NCBI GenBank assembly: GCA_021776195.1 | Contig: JAJFGK010000037.1 | Location: forward strand, 1 to 14,365 | Origin: Kiloniellaceae bacterium | Lineage (GTDB): Bacteria > Pseudomonadota > Alphaproteobacteria > Kiloniellales > Kiloniellaceae | DNA: 14,365 bases | Direction: 5' to 3' | Shown here: piece by piece, positions 1 to 6,958 of the stretch | How positions within the stretch are numbered: the first letter of the stretch is position 1 | Layout: each line of letters begins with the position of its first letter | Notes under the pieces: model-generated | Told to the model about the DNA's origin: nothing | Database searches by the model: none | Seen by the model: only the letters and a program-made list of their open reading frames with translations | Program-made: the position numbers and the translations under genes

Positions 1-255
1 GTCCACGGCCAGATCAAGAAGGAACTGCGCCGACGATCCGCCATCGAGGCCGTCATCGGACACTGCAAGACCGACGGCCATCTCGCCCGCAACTTCCTCA
101 AGGGCCGGCTCGGCGACCAAATCAACGCCGTCATGAGCGCCGTCGGCTACAACCTGCGCCTCATCCTCAAATGGCTGAGGAAAATTTTGTGCAAAATCAT
201 CGCCGCAATCTTGGCAGCCATAGTCCCAAAATCAGTGCTCAATCCTGTTTCTTAA
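1..255 (+). CDS. IS5-family transposase, C-terminal fragment (runs in from left edge)
   Basis: This is the C-terminal 84 residues of a DDE transposase; the N-terminus lies outside the window. Frame 1 is open from the first base to the TAA at 253-255. Residues 12-23 (RSAIEAVIGHCK) fit the R-x3-E-x6-K part of the IS4/IS5 C-terminal signature, so Glu16 of the fragment is probably the last catalytic acid. The following stretch, FLKGRLGDQINAVMSAVGYN, is typical of alphaproteobacterial IS5 transposases that end near LRLILKWLR. The reading frame looks intact as far as it is visible. The right terminal repeat of the IS could not be placed; the segment just after the stop (CTGTTTCTTAACAG, 245-258) is itself a small inverted repeat. 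Family assignment is by recognition and fairly secure; the subgroup is not determined. Confidence 0.8.
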   Translation, partial: VHGQIKKELRRRSAIEAVIGHCKTDGHLARNFLKGRLGDQINAVMSAVGYNLRLILKWLRKILCKIIAAILAAIVPKSVLNPVS

Positions 256-266
256 CAGCGGACGAG

Positions 267-299
267 ATACCGGGTAGAGGCTGCGCCTCTATCCGGTAT
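267..299. repeat. Long GC-rich hairpin between transposase and amidinohydrolase
   Basis: ATACCGG (267-273) pairs with CCGGTAT (293-299), G274 forms a wobble with T292, and TAGAGGC (275-281) pairs with GCCTCTA (285-291), leaving loop TGC. That is a 15-base stem with a 3-base loop. A second, smaller stem follows (GGGCC 309-313 with GGCCC 318-322). The structure lies between two converging genes, 11 bases after the transposase stop and 33 bases beyond the amidinohydrolase stop. It could act as a bidirectional transcription end, but there is no T-run on either side, so it may equally be a dispersed palindromic repeat or part of the IS end. Confidence 0.6.
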
Positions 300-332
300 G
301 ACGGCTCGGGGCCGCTCGGCCCTGCGGTCTCT

Positions 333-1343
333 CTACCCCAGCGAGTCCCGCACCAGCGGGCTGGTCGAGCAGTGGATGCCGCCGCCGTTGAGCTGCATCT
401 TGTCGTAGTCCAGGCTGACGATCTCGACGCCGGCCCGGTCCAGCGCATCGAGGGTCCGGTTGGAGCCGCCCGGCGGCATGATGACCCGGCCGGGCCGGAC
501 CGCCAGGCAGTTCACGATCCAGCCGTTGTCGGCGGGGCTAGTCTCGATCGTGCGCACGCCCAGGGCCTTCAGCTTTTCGAGGAACCAGAAAGGCAGCTGG
601 GTCGGATCGACCAACGCCACATCATGGTCGATCATCACGAAGGCGCCGTCGATGTGGATCAGATAGCCGCAGAGGTCGACCACCAGCAGCTCGACCCCCT
701 GGCGGCGCAGGACCTCGTCGAGCTGGCCGATGCCCTCGTCGTTGACCCGGATCGAGCGGCCGATCACCGCCGTCTCGGGGTTGATCCAGGCAAAGGAGCC
801 GCCCTCGATCATGCCGCAGCCGTGAATGGTCCTTAGGATCGGCATGCCGAGCTTGGCCAGGGTCCGGGTCGCGATCGATTCCTCGCCCTGGCGGATGCGC
901 GGGGCCATGCGGCAGACCACCGCGCCGCCCTTCACCGCGATCACCGAATCGCGGGTGTAGCAGGCCTTGAGATGCGGTTTGTCCACCTCGTCCAGGAAGA
1001 CCACCTCGGCGCCTTCGGCGCGCAGCGCAGCGACCAGGGCATCGTGCTGGTCCTGCATGGCGGCGACCGGCGGGATGTTGTCGCTCTGCCAGTACCAACC
1101 CTCTTCCAGATCGCCGAAGGAGCCCAACGCCTCGATGCGCTTGGCCGGGTCGATCACCGCCATCTCGGGGCCCGGCCGGTGCACCAGGACGACGCGGATC
1201 TGCCCGACATCGTTGTCGCAGCCCCAGACCCGGCCCCAGATCGCCTCCTGGCGGGCCGTGCTTTCGAAGGCCGGCTCCGGGTGCGAGCCGAACAGCTTGA
1301 TGGTTTCTTGATAGAGATGCTCCGCGTGTGCGTCTGCCGCCAT
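333..1343 (-). CDS. Amidinohydrolase/amidinotransferase family protein (DDAH / arginine deiminase fold)
   Basis: This 336-residue protein belongs to the guanidine-modifying pentein superfamily, which includes dimethylarginine dimethylaminohydrolase (DDAH), arginine deiminase and amidinotransferases. These enzymes attack a guanidino carbon with a cysteine. The expected residues are visible: CYTRDS with Asp132, GMIEGGSF with Glu180, LIHIDGAF with His230 and Asp232, and the nucleophile Cys325 in GGGIHCSTSPL near the C-terminus. Length fits a single-domain enzyme. The ATG at 1343 follows AAAGGGGA with a usable spacing. The gene stands 91 bases downstream of the DUF2269 gene on the same strand. 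No arginine-deiminase partner (ornithine transcarbamylase, carbamate kinase, antiporter) lies nearby, so substrate could be arginine, methylarginine or another guanidine compound. Fold and catalytic type are secure; substrate is inference. Confidence 0.87.
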   Translation of the reverse strand: MAADAHAEHLYQETIKLFGSHPEPAFESTARQEAIWGRVWGCDNDVGQIRVVLVHRPGPEMAVIDPAKRIEALGSFGDLEEGWYWQSDNIPPVAAMQDQHDALVAALRAEGAEVVFLDEVDKPHLKACYTRDSVIAVKGGAVVCRMAPRIRQGEESIATRTLAKLGMPILRTIHGCGMIEGGSFAWINPETAVIGRSIRVNDEGIGQLDEVLRRQGVELLVVDLCGYLIHIDGAFVMIDHDVALVDPTQLPFWFLEKLKALGVRTIETSPADNGWIVNCLAVRPGRVIMPPGGSNRTLDALDRAGVEIVSLDYDKMQLNGGGIHCSTSPLVRDSLG

Positions 1344-1434
1344 GACCCAGTTCCCCTTTCACCGTACTCGGGGTATTTTGCCTTGCTGGCGCAGGGTCCG
1401 GCAAGAGCCCCAGGCCTCATCGGCGGCCCGGCCC

Positions 1435-1911
1435 TCAAGCCAGGTCCGGCTTGAAGACCATCAGCGCGAAGATCGCCAGCATGGCGAGGAAGGCGGGCCA
1501 GCCCAGCGCGAACCAGACCCGCATGAAGCGGCGGTAGCGGGGCGGCAGGGGCTGGCGGCGGCGCGCTGCCTCGGCGGCCATGAGGCGCAGCTCGATCTGA
1601 ATCCAGACCACCGGCAGCCAGCAGGCGCCGATCAAGAGATAGAGTCCGTAGGTCGCCAGCAGCCAGGGTTCGGTCCAGTCATAGCCGGCCAGGACGATCA
1701 GCAGCGCCCCGGTCGCCGGCTGCACTACCGCCGCCGTGGCGGTGAAGAGCCAGTCGGCCCGGACCGTGTTGCGCGCGACCACGGCGATGGCGGCGGGGTC
1801 GTCGCTGCGATGGGCCATCCAGAGGTGAAAGGCGGTGCCCAACCCGGTGCCGAACAGCACCGTGGCGCTCAGGATATGGAGCCACTTGATCCAGAGGAAG
1901 GGGTCGCTCAC
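1435..1911 (-). CDS. DUF2269-family integral membrane protein
   Basis: This is a 158-residue membrane protein with four predicted helices (about residues 7-32, 52-75, 82-105 and 129-152). The start FLWIKWLHILSATVLFGTG is characteristic of DUF2269 proteins and contains His11 inside the first helix. Function is unknown for the family. Start choice: a GTG at 1911-1909 overlaps the TGA of the upstream SDR gene as GTGA, and GGAGGAGGAGC lies just before it, inside the last SDR codons. Translation is therefore probably coupled to the SDR gene. Family members are commonly seen next to SDR/DoxX-like proteins, which supports a shared membrane-linked redox role, although no cofactor motif is visible here. 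Confidence 0.82.
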   Translation of the reverse strand: MSDPFLWIKWLHILSATVLFGTGLGTAFHLWMAHRSDDPAAIAVVARNTVRADWLFTATAAVVQPATGALLIVLAGYDWTEPWLLATYGLYLLIGACWLPVVWIQIELRLMAAEAARRRQPLPPRYRRFMRVWFALGWPAFLAMLAIFALMVFKPDLA

Positions 1912-3194
1912 CGCTCCTCCTCCAGGACCATCCAGCATACGATCAGAGCCATGATCGGCAGATTCTTCAGCAAGGGCCCCAGAGGCTCGAGCCAAAGTCC
2001 CGGCGCGGTCGCGCTCAGCAGGACCGTGTAGCCGGCGACCAGCGCGAGCTGCAACAGGCCGGTGGCGCGCGGTCGGATTCGCCAAAGCAGCAGCGCGGCG
2101 ATGGCCAGGTCGAGCAGACCGAAGGCCCGCGCGCCGAGCAGCGCCAGGGTGTCCGGCAGACCCAGGGCGGCAATGGGCGCGACCAGGACCGCGGCCGGCA
2201 GCAGCAGGCCATAGAGCCCCGAGACCAGCCACAGCAGGATCAGCACGCCCCGCAGCAGCGGACGCAGCAAAGCGAGCCTGGCGTGCCAGAGGTCCTGGGT
2301 CTGCGCCGGCCGGCCCGCCAGCACCCGCGCCATGGGCCGGGCCTCCAGACCGCTGGCGTCGCGATAGGCCTGGTAGTCGGCGGCGTTGCCGTGCAGCAAC
2401 TGGACCAACGAGGTCGTGGTGATCGGCCCGCTGCCGAACCAGTCGCCCAGCCGGCAGGCCAGGCGGACCAGCGGCAGGGGGACCCGCAGCAGCGGCGCGG
2501 GCGCCAGGCCGAGCCAGGCGCGCAGCCGGGTCACGATCTGCGCCGTGGTGAGGCGCTCGGGCCCACAGGGCTCCAGCACGCGGCGATCCAGGCTGTCGCT
2601 CTCGACCGCACGGCGCACGAGCTGGGCCAGATCCTCCAGGGCAATCGGCTGGAAGACCTGATCGCCCGCGCCGATCACCGGCAGGACGAAGGGCGTCGCC
2701 GCCTGGGCGCGCAGGACCGAGGTGCCGCCATAGGATCCGCCGGCGCTGTAGACCAGCGAGGGCCGCAGCACGACCCAGGCAAGGTCGAGTCCCATCAAGT
2801 GGTCGTCGGCGGCCTTCTTGCTGGCGGCGTAGTCCGTCTCGGCCCCCAGGCTGACCGCCGAGATCTGCACCACCTTGGCGATGCCCGCCGCCTGGGCCGC
2901 GTCGAACAGCGCCCGGGGCGCCCGGTCGTGAACTCGCGCGACAGACTGGCCGCGCCGGCTCTGCAGGATGCCGGCGCAGTTGATCACGGCATCGCAGCCG
3001 GCGATCAGCGGCGCCCAGTCCTCGGCCCGCAGCAGATGGTTGAGATCGGCCTCGACGGCGGTCAAGTCGGGGAAGCGCCGCCGCAGGGCCTCGGGCCGGC
3101 GCACCGCCGCCACCACCTCGTGGCCGGCATCGCGCAGGGCGACCAGCAGGGCCGCGCCGATGAAGCCGTTCGCGCCTGTCAGGAAAATTCGCAT
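1908..3194 (-). CDS. NAD(P)-binding SDR/epimerase-like protein with C-terminal DoxX-like membrane domain
   Basis: This 428-residue protein joins two parts. Residues 1 to about 290 form an extended/atypical SDR: MRIFLTGANGFIG carries the GxxGxxG dinucleotide motif, DAVINCAGI resembles the NNAG-type segment, and DYAASKKAAD gives the Tyr122-x3-Lys126 catalytic pair. Residues about 308-420 contain four hydrophobic helices resembling the DoxX-like domain fused to such SDRs. The Rossmann part should sit on the cytoplasmic face of the inner membrane. I chose the ATG at 3194 because the motif normally begins within two or three residues of the start; an in-frame start at 3230 would add 12 residues with no family resemblance. 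Neither start has a strong ribosome site. The stop overlaps the next gene by four bases. The true substrate is unknown. Confidence 0.83.
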   Translation of the reverse strand: MRIFLTGANGFIGAALLVALRDAGHEVVAAVRRPEALRRRFPDLTAVEADLNHLLRAEDWAPLIAGCDAVINCAGILQSRRGQSVARVHDRAPRALFDAAQAAGIAKVVQISAVSLGAETDYAASKKAADDHLMGLDLAWVVLRPSLVYSAGGSYGGTSVLRAQAATPFVLPVIGAGDQVFQPIALEDLAQLVRRAVESDSLDRRVLEPCGPERLTTAQIVTRLRAWLGLAPAPLLRVPLPLVRLACRLGDWFGSGPITTTSLVQLLHGNAADYQAYRDASGLEARPMARVLAGRPAQTQDLWHARLALLRPLLRGVLILLWLVSGLYGLLLPAAVLVAPIAALGLPDTLALLGARAFGLLDLAIAALLLWRIRPRATGLLQLALVAGYTVLLSATAPGLWLEPLGPLLKNLPIMALIVCWMVLEEER

Positions 3195-3252
3195 GGCCCG
3201 AGAGGACCACAGAGCGCCTTGGTGCGACAAGAGCGTGCCGGGCTCGCTTGTT

Positions 3253-3286
3253 TCAGAAGAAGAACCGGTCTCAGAAAAAGAACTGG
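3253..3286. repeat. Tandem 18-base duplication covering a stop codon
   Basis: TCAGAAGAAGAACCGG (3253-3268) and TCAGAAAAAGAACTGG (3271-3286) match at 14 of 16 bases with a period of 18. On the minus strand the first-read copy encodes the end of the small membrane protein, Q-F-F-F-stop. The second copy, in the same frame because 18 is a multiple of three, reads D-R-F-F-F-stop. The C-terminal codons and the stop thus occur twice in a row. Confidence 0.7.
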
Positions 3287-3570
3287 CGGGCGATCCAGGT
3301 CTTGCAGTGGACCCAATGGCCGTCGCGCTCGATAAACGACCGCTGACCGATCATGTTGGTCTCGGCCCGGGTCTCGATCGGCGGGTCGAAATTCGCCAAC
3401 TCCGTCTCGGCGATCGGCGTGCAGACCGGGTGGAGAAACCAGAAGAGCAGCGCCACCAGCGTCACCCCGCCGGCCAGCCCGCCGATCCAGGGACGCCCGC
3501 GAAAGGCCAGGAGTCCGACCCCAGCGACCAGGGCGGCAACGACGAACGCGATAACAACTACGAAGGTCAT
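3271..3570 (-). CDS. Small membrane protein of unknown function
   Basis: I do not recognise this 99-residue protein. Two hydrophobic helices are visible (about residues 3-23 and 29-47), separated by a short RGRPW turn. A polar C-terminal segment of about 50 residues follows; it contains two cysteines (one right after the second helix, one in WVHCKTW) and ends in FFF. Start: the ATG at 3570 has AGGG seven bases upstream (AGGGTGTGATC); a GTG six bases earlier is also in frame but leaves no space for a ribosome site. The gene lies 60 bases after the Nudix gene and 76 bases before the SDR gene, all on the same strand, so it may be co-transcribed. Codon use matches the neighbours, which favours a real gene. 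Confidence 0.62.
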   Translation of the reverse strand: MTFVVVIAFVVAALVAGVGLLAFRGRPWIGGLAGGVTLVALLFWFLHPVCTPIAETELANFDPPIETRAETNMIGQRSFIERDGHWVHCKTWIARQFFF

Positions 3571-3630
3571 GATCACACCCTACGCCGATTCGTTTTGAAA
3601 GACAGGGACGAGACGCAGCGCATCGCCTGC

Positions 3631-4281
3631 TCAATCGAATTCCACCGCGCGGCCGGGATCGAGGAGGTGGCCATGAGCGCTGTGGATGTGAGCGGCGATG
3701 ACCCGGGTCTCGGAGAGGTCCGGCAGGGCGTCGAGCGGGAAGAAGGCGGCCTCGCTGGTTTCGTCGCCGGCCCGGGGTTCGCCGGTCAGCCGTTCGCAGA
3801 GGAAGTAGAGCTTGTAGCAATGGCGCGGCTCGGGCGGATGGTAGGGATGCCGTCTGCGGTCGTAGCAGCCGGCGAGCCGCAGCACCCGGGCCTCGATGCC
3901 GGCCTCCTCCGCGATCTCCTTGACCACGTTTTGCGCCGCGCTCAGGTTCACGTCGGCCCAGCCGCCGGGCAGCGCCCAACGGCCATCGGTCTTTTCGCGC
4001 ACCAGCAGCACCCGGCCGGCCTCGAAGATCGCACCGCGCACGTCGATCTGCGGCGTCGCATAGCCGGTCTGGGACGGCAGGGCCGCGGCCAATTCAACCG
4101 GGTCGAGGGCAAAGCCGGCGCCCAACAGTTCCGCGGCGATGATGCCGAGCCGGCCGTAACGCTCGAGGTCATAGGGATCGCGCGCGTAGGTCAGGCCGGT
4201 CTGCGCCATGGCCTGGAGCTCGCGGGCCAGCGGCAACCAGAGGGGTTCGGCGGGATCCGCGAGGTCGCCGGGTCCGGCCAT
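3631..4281 (-). CDS. Nudix hydrolase with N-terminal Nudix_N-like extension
   Basis: This is a 216-residue protein. Residues about 12-70 resemble the helical extension found in a subset of Nudix enzymes (LARELQAMAQTGLTYARDPYDLERY). The Nudix fold covers about 77-200. The box begins at Gly107 (GGWADVNLS) and continues KEIAEEAGI at 121-129, so the metal-binding E-x2-EE core is present. The first Glu of the classical G-x5-E is replaced by Leu113, a change I believe occurs in this subgroup. Substrates of such enzymes are nucleoside-diphosphate-linked compounds, including NADH, ADP-ribose or CoA derivatives. The ATG shares one base with the TGA of the enoyl-CoA hydratase (TGATG, 4283-4279) and has no clear ribosome site, so it probably depends on reinitiation. 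That coupling hints at a CoA-related substrate but does not prove it. Confidence 0.85.
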   Translation of the reverse strand: MAGPGDLADPAEPLWLPLARELQAMAQTGLTYARDPYDLERYGRLGIIAAELLGAGFALDPVELAAALPSQTGYATPQIDVRGAIFEAGRVLLVREKTDGRWALPGGWADVNLSAAQNVVKEIAEEAGIEARVLRLAGCYDRRRHPYHPPEPRHCYKLYFLCERLTGEPRAGDETSEAAFFPLDALPDLSETRVIAAHIHSAHGHLLDPGRAVEFD

Positions 4282-5084
4282 CAGTTGCCCGTGAAGCGCG
4301 GCTCGCGCTTCTCGAAAAAGGCCCGGGTGCCCTCGATGTTGTCCTTGGTCATGGCGGTCATGACCAGGGCCTCGGTCTCCATGTTCAGCATGGTGTCCAG
4401 AGAGGCTTCCTGGCCCTTGTCGAGCATCACCTTGTGGAGCTGCACCGCGACCGGCGCCCGGCTGGCGATGCGCCGGGCCAGGGCCTCGGCCTCGGCCAGC
4501 AGCCGGTCCGCCGGCACCACCCGGTTGACCAGGCCGATGCGCTCGGCCTCGCCGGCCTCGACGAACTCGCCGGTGTAGGCCAGCTCGCGGGCCTTGGCGA
4601 GGCCCAGCTTGCGCGGCAGGAAGAAGGTGCCGCCGTTGGTGATGGTGACGCCGATGTTGACCTCGGGAAAGCCAAAGAGCGCGCCCTCGGCCGCCACCAC
4701 CAGGTCGCAGGCCGCGACCACCTCGCAGCCGGCCCCCACCGCATAGCCCTGAACCGCGGCGATCACCGGAAAGCGCACGGCGCGGATCAGCTTGGTCGAG
4801 TTCTGCAGCGACTTTTGCCATTCGCGCAGTTGCGCCGGGATCAGCTCGCCGGCGGCGATCTGCTCGGCGTGCTCGCGGATTTCGTTCACATCGTGCCCGG
4901 CCAGAAAGGCCCGCCCCTCGCCGCGCAGGATCAGGCAACGGATCTCCCGGTCCTTGTCGAGCTCGGCCAGCTTCTCGTCCATCTCGAACCAGGCGTCGAT
5001 GGTCATGGCGTTCAACCGGTCGGGCCGATTGAAGATCAGCCAGGCCAGGTGGCCGTCTTTTTCGACACGGATCTGCTCGCTCAT
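4281..5084 (-). CDS. Enoyl-CoA hydratase/isomerase family protein (crotonase fold)
   Basis: This 267-residue crotonase-fold enzyme has the usual length and is presumably cytoplasmic. The two oxyanion-hole segments are GRAFLAGHDVNEI (about 57-69) and GYAVGAGCE (113-121). The two acids that activate water in true hydratases are at the expected places, Glu121 in GAGCE and Glu141 in FGFPEV, so hydration of a 2-enoyl-CoA is plausible. The segment after Glu141, NIGVTITNGGTFFLPRKLG, differs from the common GAGGTQRL form, so the substrate may not be a straight-chain enoyl-CoA. The ATG at 5084 is preceded by GGGGAGG at a good distance. An acyl-CoA ligase lies upstream beyond a repeat of about 125 bases, and the Nudix gene overlaps downstream. 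Together they suggest activation and processing of an organic acid. Confidence 0.9.
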   Translation of the reverse strand: MSEQIRVEKDGHLAWLIFNRPDRLNAMTIDAWFEMDEKLAELDKDREIRCLILRGEGRAFLAGHDVNEIREHAEQIAAGELIPAQLREWQKSLQNSTKLIRAVRFPVIAAVQGYAVGAGCEVVAACDLVVAAEGALFGFPEVNIGVTITNGGTFFLPRKLGLAKARELAYTGEFVEAGEAERIGLVNRVVPADRLLAEAEALARRIASRAPVAVQLHKVMLDKGQEASLDTMLNMETEALVMTAMTKDNIEGTRAFFEKREPRFTGN

Positions 5085-5148
5085 CGCCCTGCCTCCCCTA
5101 CCCTATCGCCGGCCGCCATGCTGTCGCGCGGCGCAGCCGAATGCAAGC

Positions 5149-5272
5149 GGCCCCACCCCCACCCGCTCGCTCAGCTCGCGACCTCCACCATCAAGGGGGA
5201 GGCGAGGTTAGTTCTCCGTGCCAGCGCGTCCCTTCCCCCTCGATGGGGGAAGGTTAGGATGGGGGTGGGACC
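5149..5272. repeat. Interrupted palindromic intergenic repeat between ligase and hydratase genes
   Basis: GGCCCCACCCCCACCC (5149-5164) is complementary at 14 of 16 positions to GGATGGGGGTGGGACC (5257-5272). Inside are two further stems: CCTCC (5182-5186) with GGAGG (5198-5202), and a perfect nine-base stem CCTTCCCCC (5231-5239) with GGGGGAAGG (5245-5253). The whole can fold into a branched structure. Its composition (CCCTCGATGGGGGAAGG) is like dispersed intergenic repeats common in alphaproteobacteria. Lying between two genes of one probable operon, it could reduce readthrough or stabilise part of the message. No coding potential is evident in 5085-5296. Confidence 0.7.
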
Positions 5273-5296
5273 ACAAGCAGGGACGTTGCGCGCACC

Positions 5297-6907
5297 CTAC
5301 AGCTCCCCGGCCTCCCGGTCCCAGGTGTCGGGCGTCACGCCAATGTCGCGCAGCAAATACTTCTGGATCTTGCCGGTCGGGGTCTTGGGCAGGTCATCGA
5401 GAAAGGCCAGGTAGCGGGGCTGCTGGAAGCGCGCCAGGCGGGCGGCCAGAAAGGCGGTCAGGGCCTCGGGCGTCAGGCTCTGGCCGGGGCGGAGCACCAC
5501 GCTGGCCATGACCTCGTCCTCGCTGGCCGCGGCCTTGATCGGATAAACCGCCGAGGCCGCCACCGCCGGGTGGGCGTTGATCTCGTTTTCGACCTCGACC
5601 GAGGAGATGTTCTCGCCGCGCCGGCGGATCGAGTCGCTCTTGCGGTCCACGAAGTAGAACCAGCCGTTGGCGCCGCGCTTCATGATGTCGCCGGAGTGGA
5701 GCCAGAGATTGCGCCAGGCCTCGCGGGTTGCCTCGGGCCGGCCCCAGTAGCCGGCCATGACGGTCCAGGGCTGCTTGGCCCGCACCACCGCCTCGCCCGG
5801 CCGGCCGTCGGGCACCTCGAAGTCGTTCTCGTCGACGATGCGGACCTCGTAGCGGTCCTCGGCGACATAACCGCAGGTCTCGGCGTCGGGCAGGTCGAAG
5901 CCCGAGCGCAGCGGCACGTTCACCTCGGTCGAGCCCCAGGTGGCCGAGACCTGCACGCCAAAACGCCTCTTGAAGCCTTCGATGTCGGGAATGAGCGGCA
6001 CCACCAGCACCCGCTCCAGCGGGTTGTCGGCATCGTCGGGGCGCGGTTCCTGGACGTTCAGGAAATGCGCCATGGCGCCGAGCAGAAAAGAGGTCGTGGC
6101 ACCCCGGGCGCGGGCCTCGTCCCAGAAACCGGTGGCGCTGAAGCGCTCGGCCAGGACGCAGGGAATGCCGGCCTGCAGACAGGCGTAGACTCCGGCCCAC
6201 TGCCCGGCGATATGGAACAGCGGCAGCACGCAGTAGTGCACGTCGCCGGATCGCAGGTCGGCCAGGTCGAGCAGGCAGTTGGCGTACTCGTAGGCATGGG
6301 CATGGGTGATCATGCAGCCCTTGGAGGGCCCGGTGGTGCCCGAGGTGTACATGACCGCGATCAGATCCTTGTAGCAGGGCGGCGGCCGCTCGACGGGCGG
6401 CGGCGGCGGGCCGGCCAGCAGATCCTCCCAGGCGATAATTTCAACCCCACCGGCCTTGAGGCCGGCGGGGCGCGGGCCCAACAGAAGGACCTGCTCCACC
6501 GCCCCCTCGTCCCGGTTGGCGTTCAGGAAATCGTCGAGAAGCGCCGCCGCCACGACCGCGATGCGGGCCCGGGAATCGCCGACCTGATGAGCCAGGACGC
6601 GGCCCTTCAACTGGGTGTTCAGCGGCACCTCCAGGGCGCCGATACGGGCCAGGGCGCACCAGGCGACGACGAACTCGACGCAGTTGGGCAGCATGATGAG
6701 GACGGTCTCGCCGGCCTTCAGACCCAAGGCCGCCAGGCGCGCCGCCAGATCCGTGGAACGGGCCGCGGCCTGCCCGAAGGTCAGACGGGAGTCGCCGGCG
6801 ATGATCCAGGCGCCGTTCGGCGTCCGCGCCGCCTGCTCGCTCAGCACCGCCGTCAGGTCCCGCGCCGCGATCGGCCGCGCAAGGGCCCGCTCGACCGTGT
6901 CCTCCAT
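5297..6907 (-). CDS. AMP-dependent acyl-CoA synthetase/ligase
   Basis: This is a 536-residue member of the adenylate-forming superfamily, which converts a carboxylic acid plus ATP to acyl-AMP and then to acyl-CoA. Motifs in order: the phosphate-binding loop YTSGTTGPSKG (187-197), WGSTE (324-328), the ATP-ribose-binding HSGD with Asp407, DRKSDSIRRRGENIS (421-435) covering the hinge, and TPTGKIQKYLLR with the catalytic Lys513. All key residues are present. The acid-binding region does not identify the substrate; overall look is near the crotonobetaine/carnitine-CoA ligase (CaiC-like) and medium-chain groups. I chose the ATG at 6907 because AGGAGAGGAGGG lies about eight bases upstream; the frame extends 13 codons further without family support. 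The gene lies 51 bases after the lysyl-tRNA synthetase gene. Confidence 0.9.
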   Translation of the reverse strand: MEDTVERALARPIAARDLTAVLSEQAARTPNGAWIIAGDSRLTFGQAAARSTDLAARLAALGLKAGETVLIMLPNCVEFVVAWCALARIGALEVPLNTQLKGRVLAHQVGDSRARIAVVAAALLDDFLNANRDEGAVEQVLLLGPRPAGLKAGGVEIIAWEDLLAGPPPPPVERPPPCYKDLIAVMYTSGTTGPSKGCMITHAHAYEYANCLLDLADLRSGDVHYCVLPLFHIAGQWAGVYACLQAGIPCVLAERFSATGFWDEARARGATTSFLLGAMAHFLNVQEPRPDDADNPLERVLVVPLIPDIEGFKRRFGVQVSATWGSTEVNVPLRSGFDLPDAETCGYVAEDRYEVRIVDENDFEVPDGRPGEAVVRAKQPWTVMAGYWGRPEATREAWRNLWLHSGDIMKRGANGWFYFVDRKSDSIRRRGENISSVEVENEINAHPAVAASAVYPIKAAASEDEVMASVVLRPGQSLTPEALTAFLAARLARFQQPRYLAFLDDLPKTPTGKIQKYLLRDIGVTPDTWDREAGEL

Positions 6908-6958
6908 GGCTGCGCCCTCCTCTCCTAGGGAAAGGTTAGCACCCAAAATTTGGAGATA

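Noticed and set aside
622..1404. A 260-codon minus-strand frame overlapping the amidinohydrolase in another phase
   Set aside because: The amidinohydrolase frame has all catalytic residues; this one is Arg/Gly/Pro-rich noise.
1912..3210. A single 591-codon frame joining the DUF2269 gene to upstream sequence in the same phase
   Set aside because: Upstream of the GTG at 1911 this phase is a low-complexity shadow of the SDR gene, so only the DUF2269 part is real.
2968..4578. A 536-codon plus-strand frame covering SDR, small membrane protein, Nudix and hydratase
   Set aside because: It lies opposite four genes with clear family motifs and has the biased composition of a shadow.
5570..6928. A 452-codon plus-strand frame opposite the acyl-CoA ligase
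   Set aside because: The ligase on the other strand has every adenylate-forming motif; this frame shows none.
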